Source of the DNA: Nephrocerus scutellatus
Lineage: Eukaryota > Arthropoda > Insecta > Diptera > Pipunculidae
Length of the DNA stretch: 64,000 nt
Assembly (NCBI GenBank): GCA_947095585.1
Contig: OX352764.1
Coordinates: 7,673,001 to 7,737,000 of the forward strand
Reading direction: 5' to 3'
Part shown: positions 34,250 to 44,089 of the stretch, one piece after another
Layout of the letters: each line of letters opens with the position of its first letter
How positions within the stretch are numbered: the first letter of the stretch is position 1
Translations under genes and position numbers: made by a program
Notes under the pieces: generated by a model
Database searches by the model: none
What the model was told of the DNA's origin: nothing
What the model saw: the letters and a program-made list of their open reading frames with translations, nothing else

Positions 34250-35400
34250 ATATTTCTGCATGCACGCAACTACACTTACTTTTGTGTATTTGTTGTTATA
34301 GTTTACATCGAATTTTTTTTTCGTGAACAACGTCTCACTTCAAGCTTTAAGGGGTACATGTTCAAAAAGTTGAATGTTAAATGTTCCACTGATATGAGAC
34401 GCTGTTATGTTAAATGTCCCATGTTATGTCCCATGTTATGTCCCATGTTAAGTTACACATTTATGTCACTAACAATGGATAAAAATCGTTTCTTATAGTA
34501 ATCTTTTATATTAGGTATTTATTATCCATTCTGGGATATGGTCATTAGGGTCTGGCATTTTTGGAACTAAGCCATTTCTAAAGCGATTTGTATGAAATTC
34601 GGTATGAAGGGGTAAGATGTGACTATAAGACTTGTTCCTATGGAAATTCTGGGAAATGTTCATTAGGGTCTGGAATTTTAGCCATTTTTAGAGGTCCGTC
34701 CGTGTATCCGGCCCATAGACAAGATCTTAATTATTTTCTTTCGTCCCGGGCAGACGTTGCCACACTCAAAGCCCACGGTCGTGTATACGACACAGCCTAT
34801 CATTTGCACAGTGGATATTATTTACCAGTACTTAAGTCGAAGTCCGACGGATTTGGTGTATTCCGATATTCAGCAAAAATGGATTATGTTGATTCTTACG
34901 CAAAACGTGCTCGGTGTATCATCCTTAAAGATATTTATGTATAGAATAAATAATCTTCTATATACATACAAAATGGGTGTCACTAACGCACACAGTTGCT
35001 CTAAGACTGTGATGAAATAGCATGAAGATTTCACAGCATATGTTCTGCGCTGTCAACAGCGGGGTCATTGAGATGATAAGTGTTAGTAAGACAGAGGTAG
35101 GTCGATCTGGTGGGCTGTTGTATGATCTGTTAATTGGCGCAAGCTTCATGTGATTTGCTGGGTCTTGAGGGGTTTTTGTTGGCGTTGTCGATATTACTAT
35201 TGTGTGGAATTCATAGTTTTCGGTTCTAAGATGAATAGCGTTGGTAAGACATCGATGGGTATGGGGTTATATGGTGGTTTTTTTTTAAAGCGCACCCTTC
35301 AGAGAACTTTGAGTGTTATTGACATCAAATTAATCAAAACTACCGACAGTCATCCGATATATTTAGAGATACATTATTTTGAATACCCTTAATCCGCTAA
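34250..35400. other. Non-coding stretch, short degenerate repeats
   Basis: Contains repeated 'cccatgttatgt' units (near 34420-34450) and twice 'cattagggtctgg' (near 34544 and 34662), suggesting an old repeat. A 118-codon frame at 34588-34944 has no recognisable content. No gene is called. Confidence 0.3.
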
Positions 35401-38195
35401 CAAAAATGCACGCGTTACCAACTCACTGAGATAACAACGATCATTTTCGTGTTCTCAGACAACTATTTAAAGGAAAAAACAAACAATTCCAAATATGTAT
35501 TTTTAAATTATTTTATTTTTTATTTATGTACTTGTTTTTCAATCTACTACTTTTCACATTTGTTGCCTGTTGTAATATACTGGCATATTGTGTATATATA
35601 TATTATATATAAAACGGCTTACTCTGACCGCTGTGTTTTTTCTTTGTCTTCATTATCTTCATTACAGTTCGCAAAATAAAATTAAACTTCTAAATTTAAA
35701 TTAAAAACTTTTTTACAATGGTACAGTATTCATAAAATAAATAAAATAAATCCTAAAATAAGACCAAACATAATCCTTTTGTGTCGGTATGTGTGTGTGT
35801 GTATAAGTTCCTTTAGGATATTCTTCAATTCAACTTGTGAGATAATTTATACATTACATTTTTCTGTACAAAAAAAATATACAAACATAAATAAAGAATT
35901 ATATTTTAGAAAACTATTTGTTAACTGTAAAATCAGTTAAACTGGCAAATTGAACTTTTTCCATTAATTAAATATTTATTTTTCGTTTATATTCTTGTTT
36001 AATGTTTTCAGTATTTGCTGTTTTTCGATTTTTGGATATTTTGACAGTATAATAATAATAATAATTATTATTATTGTTTCTTGTTATCATTGTTAGAATG
36101 CTCGTAAATATTTTTAAATTTGCTTTTATCTGTTTTACTTCATAACAAATATATTGTTTATGTTTATATATATATAATATAATCTTGTTTGATTTTTTGA
36201 ATTTTTATTTCTTTTGTTTAAATAAATGTTTTTATAAGTACGTTTGTATAAATATGTATGTATATTAACGATGAAAAAATGTTATTCTTTTAGAAAAAGT
36301 GTTTATTGAAAATTGCATTCATTATATCTTTATGATTTTTTAATGGTTAAATTTTTGTTATTATTTTGACAAGATAAACAATTTTTTTATATGTTTTTGT
36401 ACGTATTTTACTTGTTATAAACAGACAAAAGAAGTGTGATTAAAAGTTTTTAAATAATATTTTTATTTTTACAATTTTAGATTAACTTGCATTTACATGG
36501 ATAATTAATACTCGTTTATATGCATTATAAATGTACGCGAAATGTGAAAAATTCTATTAATTTCACCTGAAACAATTGAATCGTTTGATAACGATATCGG
36601 TTAAGTAGTGTCTACGTTTACCCTATTTTAACTTCGTCTTTATGCTTAAATTTACAATTCATTTCGCTTTTGATTTTCAATGTAATTTACAATGTGACCA
36701 ACATGAAAATATTATGCCACATCTTTCAAACTTTTGACATTTTACTTGTTTTGTTATTTATTACATATTTTCATCACACATCGCACACTTTGTCTTGTTG
36801 ACAAAATAAGTGTTAGCAAGATTTTGCGTAAACAAAATTTTCGGTGCTTGTCTGAGCATTTTACTGAGCACCAAACATTTTGACACAATCTGAAAAAATT
36901 ATTTTTATGCTGATTAAAATCTATAATATACTACTTGCAAAGTTCTTACATTTTCGTGCTAATCAGAAAGTTCCGCTACTATTTAAGAATTCCGTTTAAT
37001 CGTTATTACTTTTTTTTAAAAAAAAATCACTATTAACTTCGATTATTCTATTTTTATGAATTGTTTTAAATATTTCTAAATTTTCCGCTTTTTTCTAGAG
37101 TTGTAATTTTCCAGGTAGAAATAAAGTAAAAAAATATTAAGGTGTTTCCTTCAATTAAAAGACTATTTAAAAAGAAATCTGTCACTTTGTGATATAATTA
37201 ATTAATATACAATTTCGTGTTTTTTTTCTTTAAAGAACTTTCGTAAGGGAGGTGTTAAGCGTTTTGTGTTTTGCTGTGAGTGAAATAGTGTTTTGATTAA
37301 TTTTTCACAAAAATATTAATATACATACTTTAAATTTATATTGTTTACAATTTTACGTAATCTACAATATTGTTAAAGTTGTAAGTTTTAAACTTATTAT
37401 TTGAATACACAATCGAATTGAGATTGAAAAGATTTTATAAATCTTTTGCGTATGCAGCAGAAATCCACTTTCTAAAGCAAAAATGTATATGTATTAAATA
37501 TTTAACTTATTATCAACTTATTTACGCCGTTAAAAATAATTGAGTTACTTTTTTGTTGAAGTTTTTTTTAATTCATATCTGGTGGGTTTTTGATTTATTT
37601 TCTCTTGTTTTCTCTTTTTGTAAAAATAAGACAAAAAATGTTAGTATTTGGCTGTTTTTCGGTATAAGCTTACGAAAACGAAGCCTCAAATTTAGTAACA
37701 ATGAAATCGTAATGGTCTTAATTAAGATAAACAAAACAAAAACCAATATGTTTCCGTACCTATTTAAAAAAAAAAAAACTTTACTAAAAGAACAAATATT
37801 CTTAATTTTATTTTAAAGCTTTGGTTTCATTTATAAAAGGATGAAAAAGAATCAAAGATCGAAGAAAAGGATTTTATATTACACAGAGGTATACAGTATT
37901 CTGCAACAGAATATTTGGAAGATGCATTAGAAGAAAAATATTGAGAAGATAAAGTATTTTTGTTCCATTTGAATGATTGTTTTAAATATCAAATCTAGTT
38001 TTGTTTTTCTACATATTGGATTAACTTATTAATTTATTTGAAAGCCGAAATCCCTGAGGTGATAGTATAAAAACACATTTATGTAATTTAAAACTTCTAA
38101 TAAAGCGTGACAACTGAAAAACAGAATATCAAATAAACCAAAATTGAATTTCACATAGCAGTTTATCAAAAAATAAAAAAATTATCGCTTCATAG

Positions 38196-38335
38196 GGAGC
38201 TGTCACAATGAAAAAACTTAAAACGTAAGACTTACAGGATTGTATGGATTTCCAACATAACGAGCAAACAATTTGTTTTGTCAAAACCAAAATCCATAGA
38301 ATTAGTAAGTATTAAGTTTTTCCATTGTGAGAGTA
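38196..38335. mobile_element. MITE, 'CACAATGGAAAAACTT' family, copy 2 (best)
   Basis: A 140-bp fold-back element. The left end is gtcacaatgaaaaaacttaa and the right end ttaagtttttccattgtgag. The next inner pair is 'gtatggattt' / 'aaaatccata'. Nearly the whole element is palindromic. It is the most complete of the copies in this window. Confidence 0.75.
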
Positions 38336-39422
38336 GTAATAGACTTTTAATTTTATTAGTAATTTTAATATATTAGTCAAAAGAAATTTCCAAATATTAA
38401 TTTGTTATCATGTATTGGGAGCACTGTCGTTGTGCAGTTTTTTTTTAGTTAACTAGTAGAGTGACCAAGAAAGTCAGAGTTGCCAATAATGATTGATGGG
38501 TAAGTAGATAATTCTCCTGCAGCTAATTGCATATATTGAGATGTCAAACGATTTGTTCGTATTTATTACTTTCAAGATTTTATTTTGATGAAATTATGGT
38601 TCTTGTGCTTTGCATATTTGAAAAAAGTTAACTGTTGAAAGAATGAGTTTGTATTGCAGAGCAAAATATACAGATCTATTATTTATTAGAATCAAAGAAT
38701 TACGTTTAACTTTTACTTCTACTACATACTACAAGCAAAATAAAAATTCCCTTTACTGTTGTTATTTTGCACCAAACTGTTGTACAGAAAAATGCTAATA
38801 AGGTTTTGATTTCTAAATGACAGATGTGTTCGGTTTTCAGTTATGCTTTTATTTGGAAACCATTTTGGTGATTTTTAAATGTCAAAAACATCTTCATTAT
38901 ATGAAAAAATATGTCTAGGCAAGAAAAGTATTAGAATTGAAAACAAGATATTTACATTTTAGGCAGAAAAGAAGGTGGTGGTTAGGGTGGGTAGGAGTCT
39001 TTTAACTAATAATAATTCTTATTTACAACTTTAATCTGCAAAAAGATGAAACTAGAAAATTGCGATTTTAGCGTTTAAACGATGCATTTTTTTTTCTTTC
39101 TTCTTACGAACTAAAGTCTATTCAGAAACTTAACCTTAAACTTATTTGTGATTTAAAATTAATTACATTACAAATTCTAGCTATTTTCGTATCTCTTTAT
39201 ATACAAAATATTTTTGATTTTTGATTACAGTTTTTGCATGAGTGTATTCGTCGTACACATTTTACACATATTTTTGCGAAAAGAAAAAAAGAGGAACAAA
39301 AAAAATTCTAATACTAAATTGTCTAAAAATTAAAAATAATTTACTTTGTGTAACAATAAATCTCACAAATGACTATCTTGTCTGATTTTGACGTTTCACT
39401 TTTCCGAAAGACTTTTGCTATA

Positions 39423-40036
39423 GCCCGTATGACACTACATTTTTTTTTCTTATTTTCAATGCATTGAAAATGAAAATAGAGCAGTAATATTAGATTTTAA
39501 ATTCATTTTTCCAGTAGGTGCAAGAGTGCGTACACAACAGTCCAACAATGCGAAAACGTCAAAAAAATGCATTGAAAATGCAATTATAGGTGTGTTTTTA
39601 TTCAACCCGAGCGAGCAGTGTAAGTCAAAAATGTACTCGGTGTTTTTTTTAATCAACCAGAGTATTTTACCCTGTCAAAAGACTGTCACGACAGCCTAAT
39701 TTTGACATTTCCGCATTGACGATTGAAAGATTGCCTGGAAGAGGGCTTTGATTAGCCCTATGCTGTCTCGTTTATCCGCGATTGCTCTTTAGGAAATTTA
39801 ATGTCTCTTTCAATTTGCAGGCTAGAGTTAAGATGGCGAATAGAAAGCAAGCACACTAATTTCTCAGTTTGTTTTTGACTTTTCGGTGTTAAAAACGATT
39901 AAAGAACATTGTTTACTATTTAATTTTGGTTTAGCGTTCTAAATGCAAAGCATTCACCATGACAACCCTGTCACTTTGACAGATTACCCGCAGGTATGGT
40001 TTGAGCAAATCGAAGAGACTTTAGTGTCATACGGGC
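39423..40036. mobile_element. TIR element, 614 bp, in probable 3'UTR
   Basis: Inverted ends gcccgtatgacacta (39423) and tagtgtcatacgggc (40022-40036). It holds an internal segment near 39593-39670 (tttttattcaacccgagcgag, then 'ctcggtgttttttt') shared with the MITE at 60518-60811. It ends about 95 bp from the stop codon of the large minus-strand gene, so it is probably transcribed in its 3'UTR. Confidence 0.65.
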
Positions 40037-40131
40037 TTATGCAGATCGCAGAAGCTTGCTTATTAGTATGGGTGACATATATAAGCATTTAGTTGTTTTC
40101 TTTGTAATCGAGGGGCTTTTTTGGCTTTTAA

Positions 40132-43100
40132 TTACTGTTCTTTCTTAAAGTTAACCACCGCTGCGGATCCTGATGATTTTGTGTCGCCACTTTTACTTGC
40201 TGAAGCTGATGAGGATGAATTTTTCGTCACCGTTTGCATTTTCATATTCAACTCTTCATCATCACTGCTGTCAAACTGTCCTGTAAGTGTAACAGCAGGA
40301 TCTGTCGATAATGCTGTTGCTGGTGTCGTCCCTGATGGCATTATCGACCGATTAGCGGTAGACATCTTATCCACAGCATCTGTCATAGGACTGTCATCAC
40401 TATTAGCATCATCATCAAAAACATCTTCATTGTCGTCCTCGGAGTCATTATCAGCGTGTTTATCTTTCTCTCTTTCTGCGACCGCTTCTGACTCAGCAGC
40501 ATCAGATTGATCTTCATTATCATCATCATTATTTTCATCTTCACCATCATCTTCGTTGATATTATTTTCTTCTTCTTCAGCTTCTTTTGCTTTCACCCCC
40601 TCGACAACGACGACATCACTCGTCGTTGTATTTGGCAATTCGTTTGATTCACATTTGATTTCTTCTGTGGTCAACATCTGATCGTCGTTGTTGTCATCGT
40701 CGGCGTCAGTGCCGCTGCTGCTGCTGCTTGTCCTTCCGTTACATTGCGAATTCGTTGTGTTCGAATTCGGATTTTGATTCAGAACGACAACCGTCTCCCC
40801 AGGACTTCGTCGCGTTGACTTCTTTAGCGGTAGACCCTTAGATGCTTCCACAATTGATGACGAAGTGTCCGCCGACTCTGAGATTTTCGTGCTCGTTGAT
40901 GTCATCTCATTTTGACAGCTGTCAACCGTTGCAATTACACTGCCATTTAGTGTTTCACTTGGTGGTGGCGGCGTTTGTGGTGCGTTTGCTGTGTTTCTTG
41001 TCGTGGCAACAGTATTTACCTCGCCGCTTGATGGTGACATTACTGCGATTTGCCTCCGGCAATGTTGCAGTTCCTGCTGCAGATCACAGATCTTCTCATT
41101 GCGCTTACGTAACTCTTCAGTCATTTGCAGATTCTCAAATCGAAATTGATTATTTTCTTGTACTAGTCTCTGCAGTAGTTGCATGACCTTTTCACGGACT
41201 TTGGGTCGAGCGTCTTTTAGAGCGTCTGCAGCTAGCTCCCATGGGGCAAACATATTACTACTGTCTGGCTCCCCGTTAACACTGTCGTCGTCCGTGTCAG
41301 TTGACAATTCAAATTCGGAATTACTAATTGTGCCGCCCACTTTGCCATTGTGGTGGTGCTGGTGATGATTTTTTACAAGACCAACACTGCCACCCCCCGT
41401 AGTGCTTAAATTTAGACCACCGCCGGTATCAACTATTTGCGCTGCATTTGATATTGCATTGGAAGACAATGAGGACTGTGATGGCGATGTGGAGGCGTGG
41501 AGGTGGTGGTGATGGTTGCGGTGGTGGTTGTGATAGATGTTTCCATGTGATTTATAGCCAAGGATTTCACTGCTTAACGATATAGTATGCTGCTGTTGTT
41601 GCTGTTTGTATTGCTCATGCAGATGGTGGTGATGTGACAGCAAATGATGATGCTGCTGTTGTGACATAGATTTCGGCTGTTGCGGTGGAATTAGCGGCGG
41701 TTGTGATTGTGGTGGTGCCGGCAGCTGGGGCGGCGGTTGAGGCGGAGGCGTTGGGGAACGCACAATGTTTGATTGATTGATTAGATTTTTATTGATGCGA
41801 ATACGACTTGGCTGACACCCAACAATATTGTTATCGCAGTTGGCATTTGATGACGTGGTTGTTGTTGTTGGTAGCAGTTTTGAGTGCTGATTGATTGTTG
41901 CGATTATCGATTGCGAATGCGATTGATGGCTGTGACTGCCCGGCGAATTGGCGATGGAGTTGGAGTGTGGATGCGGTTGGTGAGTCAGATGATGATGGTT
42001 ATGATGCTGGTGTAACTGTTGCTGTTGTTGTTGTATGTGATGGAGGTGCTGCTGCTGCTGCAAGCTGAGAGTCGCTGGTGAGGTGCTGTTGGTTTTGGTG
42101 TTTGGTACGGGCGAAGTGGAAGAGGTTATTTCATTAGAACCGGAAAACTCTTCTGGGCTTGTTGGTTGCGGCGGGGTATGATGTCTTGGATGATGATGAT
42201 GATGATGGTGATGATTAAGAAGATGAGCATGAGAATAGGCTGGGTGAGAATGATGTTGCTGATGGTGATGGTGCAGATGAAGTGACGACGTCGGTGATAT
42301 CAATGGTAGCGTCGGTGGCGGTGACGATGACGCCAAATCACGGTCACAACCCGTTGCCTGAGCGTTATGCTGCGATGATGACGACGACGACGAAGATGTT
42401 GAGGCGGATGCGGCGGATGAGGAGGATGAGGAGTGCAACGAATGCCGGCGATGGTGCAAATGAACCAGATCGGCATTATGGCTTTTGCTGACATTTAATG
42501 GCAGCGGCGACGACGAAACAGCAGCAGACATCTGCATTGCTTCATCTTCCGGGTCCATGTGTTCGGGTGATTGTGCAATGTCAAGTGGGGAAGTCGGCCT
42601 CTCTTGCTTGATGTGAATGGCGCTTTCGCATAAATTCGTTATAACAGCCTGCTGATGCTGCTGCTGCCGTGATTTCTGTTGGTTGAGAATATTTCGTTCG
42701 CGCTCACGCTCCCGCTCCCGCTCGAATTCCCTTTCCCGCTCACGATCCCTTTCTTTTTCACGCTCTCGTTCACGCTCACGTTCCCTTTCTCTAATCTCAC
42801 GCTGCTCCTTTTCACGCTCTTTCGTCAATATGCTTTTTCGCGGCGCCAACGCAACATTTGGCTGATAAGTACGCTCGAACCTTTCCCTGTCCGTATTTCG
42901 GACAACACGTTCCGGATTTTGTAGCACTGGAGGCTCCTGACTTAAATATGGCAACGCTGCTACCGAATTATATGGCAACTGGATAAATGGCTTTGGCGCC
43001 CACGGCCGAAATGCAGACATTTGACCGACGCGCTGCTGTTGTGCACAATGGGCATAAATGAGCGCCTGATAACGCTGATACTCAATTTGATACGCTGACG

Positions 43101-43227
43101 TTTCATCGAGACTTTTCGTTTTTTTCGATGGAATGTTGTCAACCAGGTGTTCCCGTTTACATGATGAGGGTTGTTGTTGTTGATGTTGCGCAGCTGAGAT
43201 GATAGCCTCATCCATTAAGAGTTCGGC
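40132..43227 (-). CDS. Large Q/H-rich coiled-coil nuclear-type protein (3'-terminal exon)
   Basis: One uninterrupted minus-strand frame of 1031 codons from a clear acceptor (ttcatttcag at 43237-43228). A Met lies five codons in, at 43215, and may be the start or internal. Features are numbered from that Met. There is a conserved-looking N-terminus (YQIEYQRYQALIYAH, then WAPKPFIQLPYNS) and an LAPRKSILTKE motif near 123-133. A long Arg/Glu repeat (about 133-176) follows, then Ser runs, His-rich tracts (about 310-345 and 395-425) and Gln runs. A Leu-zipper-like coiled coil lies at about 653-725 (APWELAADALKDARPKVREK, then LLQRLVQENNQF). A Ser/Thr region leads to a strongly acidic segment (about 865-960). 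Low complexity with one ordered coiled coil is typical of fly transcription or chromatin regulators; no basic DNA-binding region is visible. I do not recognise the gene. Upstream exons must lie to the right (above 43.2 kb) and are not identified. Confidence 0.85.
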   Translation of the reverse strand, partial: AELLMDEAIISAAQHQQQQPSSCKREHLVDNIPSKKTKSLDETSAYQIEYQRYQALIYAHCAQQQRVGQMSAFRPWAPKPFIQLPYNSVAALPYLSQEPPVLQNPERVVRNTDRERFERTYQPNVALAPRKSILTKEREKEQREIREREREREREREKERDREREREFERERERERERNILNQQKSRQQQHQQAVITNLCESAIHIKQERPTSPLDIAQSPEHMDPEDEAMQMSAAVSSSPLPLNVSKSHNADLVHLHHRRHSLHSSSSSSAASASTSSSSSSSSQHNAQATGCDRDLASSSPPPTLPLISPTSSLHLHHHHQQHHSHPAYSHAHLLNHHHHHHHHPRHHTPPQPTSPEEFSGSNEITSSTSPVPNTKTNSTSPATLSLQQQQHLHHIQQQQQQLHQHHNHHHLTHQPHPHSNSIANSPGSHSHQSHSQSIIATINQHSKLLPTTTTTSSNANCDNNIVGCQPSRIRINKNLINQSNIVRSPTPPPQPPPQLPAPPQSQPPLIPPQQPKSMSQQQHHHLLSHHHHLHEQYKQQQQQHTISLSSEILGYKSHGNIYHNHHRNHHHHLHASTSPSQSSLSSNAISNAAQIVDTGGGLNLSTTGGGSVGLVKNHHQHHHNGKVGGTISNSEFELSTDTDDDSVNGEPDSSNMFAPWELAADALKDARPKVREKVMQLLQRLVQENNQFRFENLQMTEELRKRNEKICDLQQELQHCRRQIAVMSPSSGEVNTVATTRNTANAPQTPPPPSETLNGSVIATVDSCQNEMTSTSTKISESADTSSSIVEASKGLPLKKSTRRSPGETVVVLNQNPNSNTTNSQCNGRTSSSSSGTDADDDNNDDQMLTTEEIKCESNELPNTTTSDVVVVEGVKAKEAEEEENNINEDDGEDENNDDDNEDQSDAAESEAVAEREKDKHADNDSEDDNEDVFDDDANSDDSPMTDAVDKMSTANRSIMPSGTTPATALSTDPAVTLTGQFDSSDDEELNMKMQTVTKNSSSSASASKSGDTKSSGSAAVVNFKKEQ

Positions 43228-43457
43228 CTGAAATGAAAAAGAAAAAAGGGGGCTATTATAGCATGGTGAATAAAAGTGACAAGAGCAATAAACCTTGTCA
43301 AATACTATTATACATAATAAAAACTGCCAAGATTAACTTTCAAAGCGAGGTGAGAAGATAACGAATACTCGCTTTCTTTTACCATTTGATGGGTAGAGAA
43401 AAGATTTCTCTTTTGTGGTTTAAGTTTGACGTTTCATTTGCAAACTATACGCGGGGT

Positions 43458-43493
43458 ATAATATATATATATATAATATATATAATATATATA
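43458..43493. repeat. (TA)n microsatellite
   Basis: An alternating TA run with a few phase breaks, just upstream of the 'AGAATCCGTTGCG' MITE array. Confidence 0.7.
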
Positions 43494-43506
43494 ACTGAAA
43501 ACCGAC

Positions 43507-44085
43507 ACTGTAAACGGTTCAGCCTATAGAATCCGTTGCGTCCTTTGCGGTGACGTATGCAACTGACAGGTAGACGAAATACACGCGTTCTTATGAGAAG
43601 TGTCGATAGGCCAAGCATGTGACAGAAGCGACGCAAAAAGTTGACTCTCACAGCAGTTTAAAGTTAATTTTGGCATATACTTTTGTTTACCTTTACAACG
43701 ACAACGTATTCTTTGGGTCACCTTTTTGCGTTACATGCGGCAACGTCAAGGAATACGTCGCCGTAACGGACGCAACAAATTCTATGGGCTGGGCCATTTA
43801 CGGTTACTAAAGTTGGGGCAACGTATTCAACTGACAGATCAAGTAAAAACACGCGTTCTTATAAGAAATGTCCAATAGGCAAAGCATATGACAGAAGCGT
43901 CGCACAAAAGCGACCAACTTTCAACTTTTCTCTCGGAAAAACCTTCAATGATTCTCGCTCACAGCAGTTTTGAAGTTTATTTTGAAACTTGTTTTTGTTT
44001 TGTGTTTGCCTGCACGATGACAACGCATTCATTAGGTCACCATTGCCACAACGGATTCTATTGGCTGGGCCCTTAACTATGCTAC
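43507..44085. mobile_element. MITE, 'AGAATCCGTTGCG' family, tandem array
   Basis: The left end, agcctatagaatccgttgcg (43521), pairs with acgcaacaaattctatgggc near 43769-43790. The IR may extend to 'gtaaacgg' / 'ccatttacggttac'. A second, shifted unit follows. 'caactgacag.t..a..aa.acacgcgttcttat' occurs near 43559 and again near 43829, and another right end (acaacggattctattggctg) lies at 44050-44069. The period is about 270-280 bp, so this is a tandem duplication of the MITE body. Confidence 0.65.
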
Positions 44086-44089
44086 CTGT

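Larger units (their letters stand above)
35400..40131 (-). other. Very AT-rich region, probable long 3'UTR and downstream DNA
   Basis: About 4.7 kb downstream of the stop of the large minus-strand gene. It is extremely A/T-rich, with T-runs, (TA)n near 35597 and 36167, an ataataataattattattat palindrome near 36048-36073, and many potential AATAAA signals on the minus strand. No protein-coding evidence. Much of it could be the 3'UTR of that gene, whose end I cannot place. It contains two MITEs (38196-38335 and 39423-40036). Confidence 0.35.

Noticed and set aside
34588..34944. 118-codon plus-strand frame
   Set aside because: No recognisable domain, no credible splice sites, and it lies among degenerate repeats.
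36048..36075. ataataataattattattat palindrome as an origin or regulatory hairpin
   Set aside because: A simple trinucleotide repeat in AT-rich DNA; there is no evidence of function.
40121..40510. Ser/Leu-rich plus-strand ORF
   Set aside because: The complement of the acidic tail of the large minus-strand protein.
42282..42924. Arg/Ser- and Met-rich ORFs in other frames of the large exon
   Set aside because: Products of the simple repeats (GAT, CGCTCC) in shifted frames.
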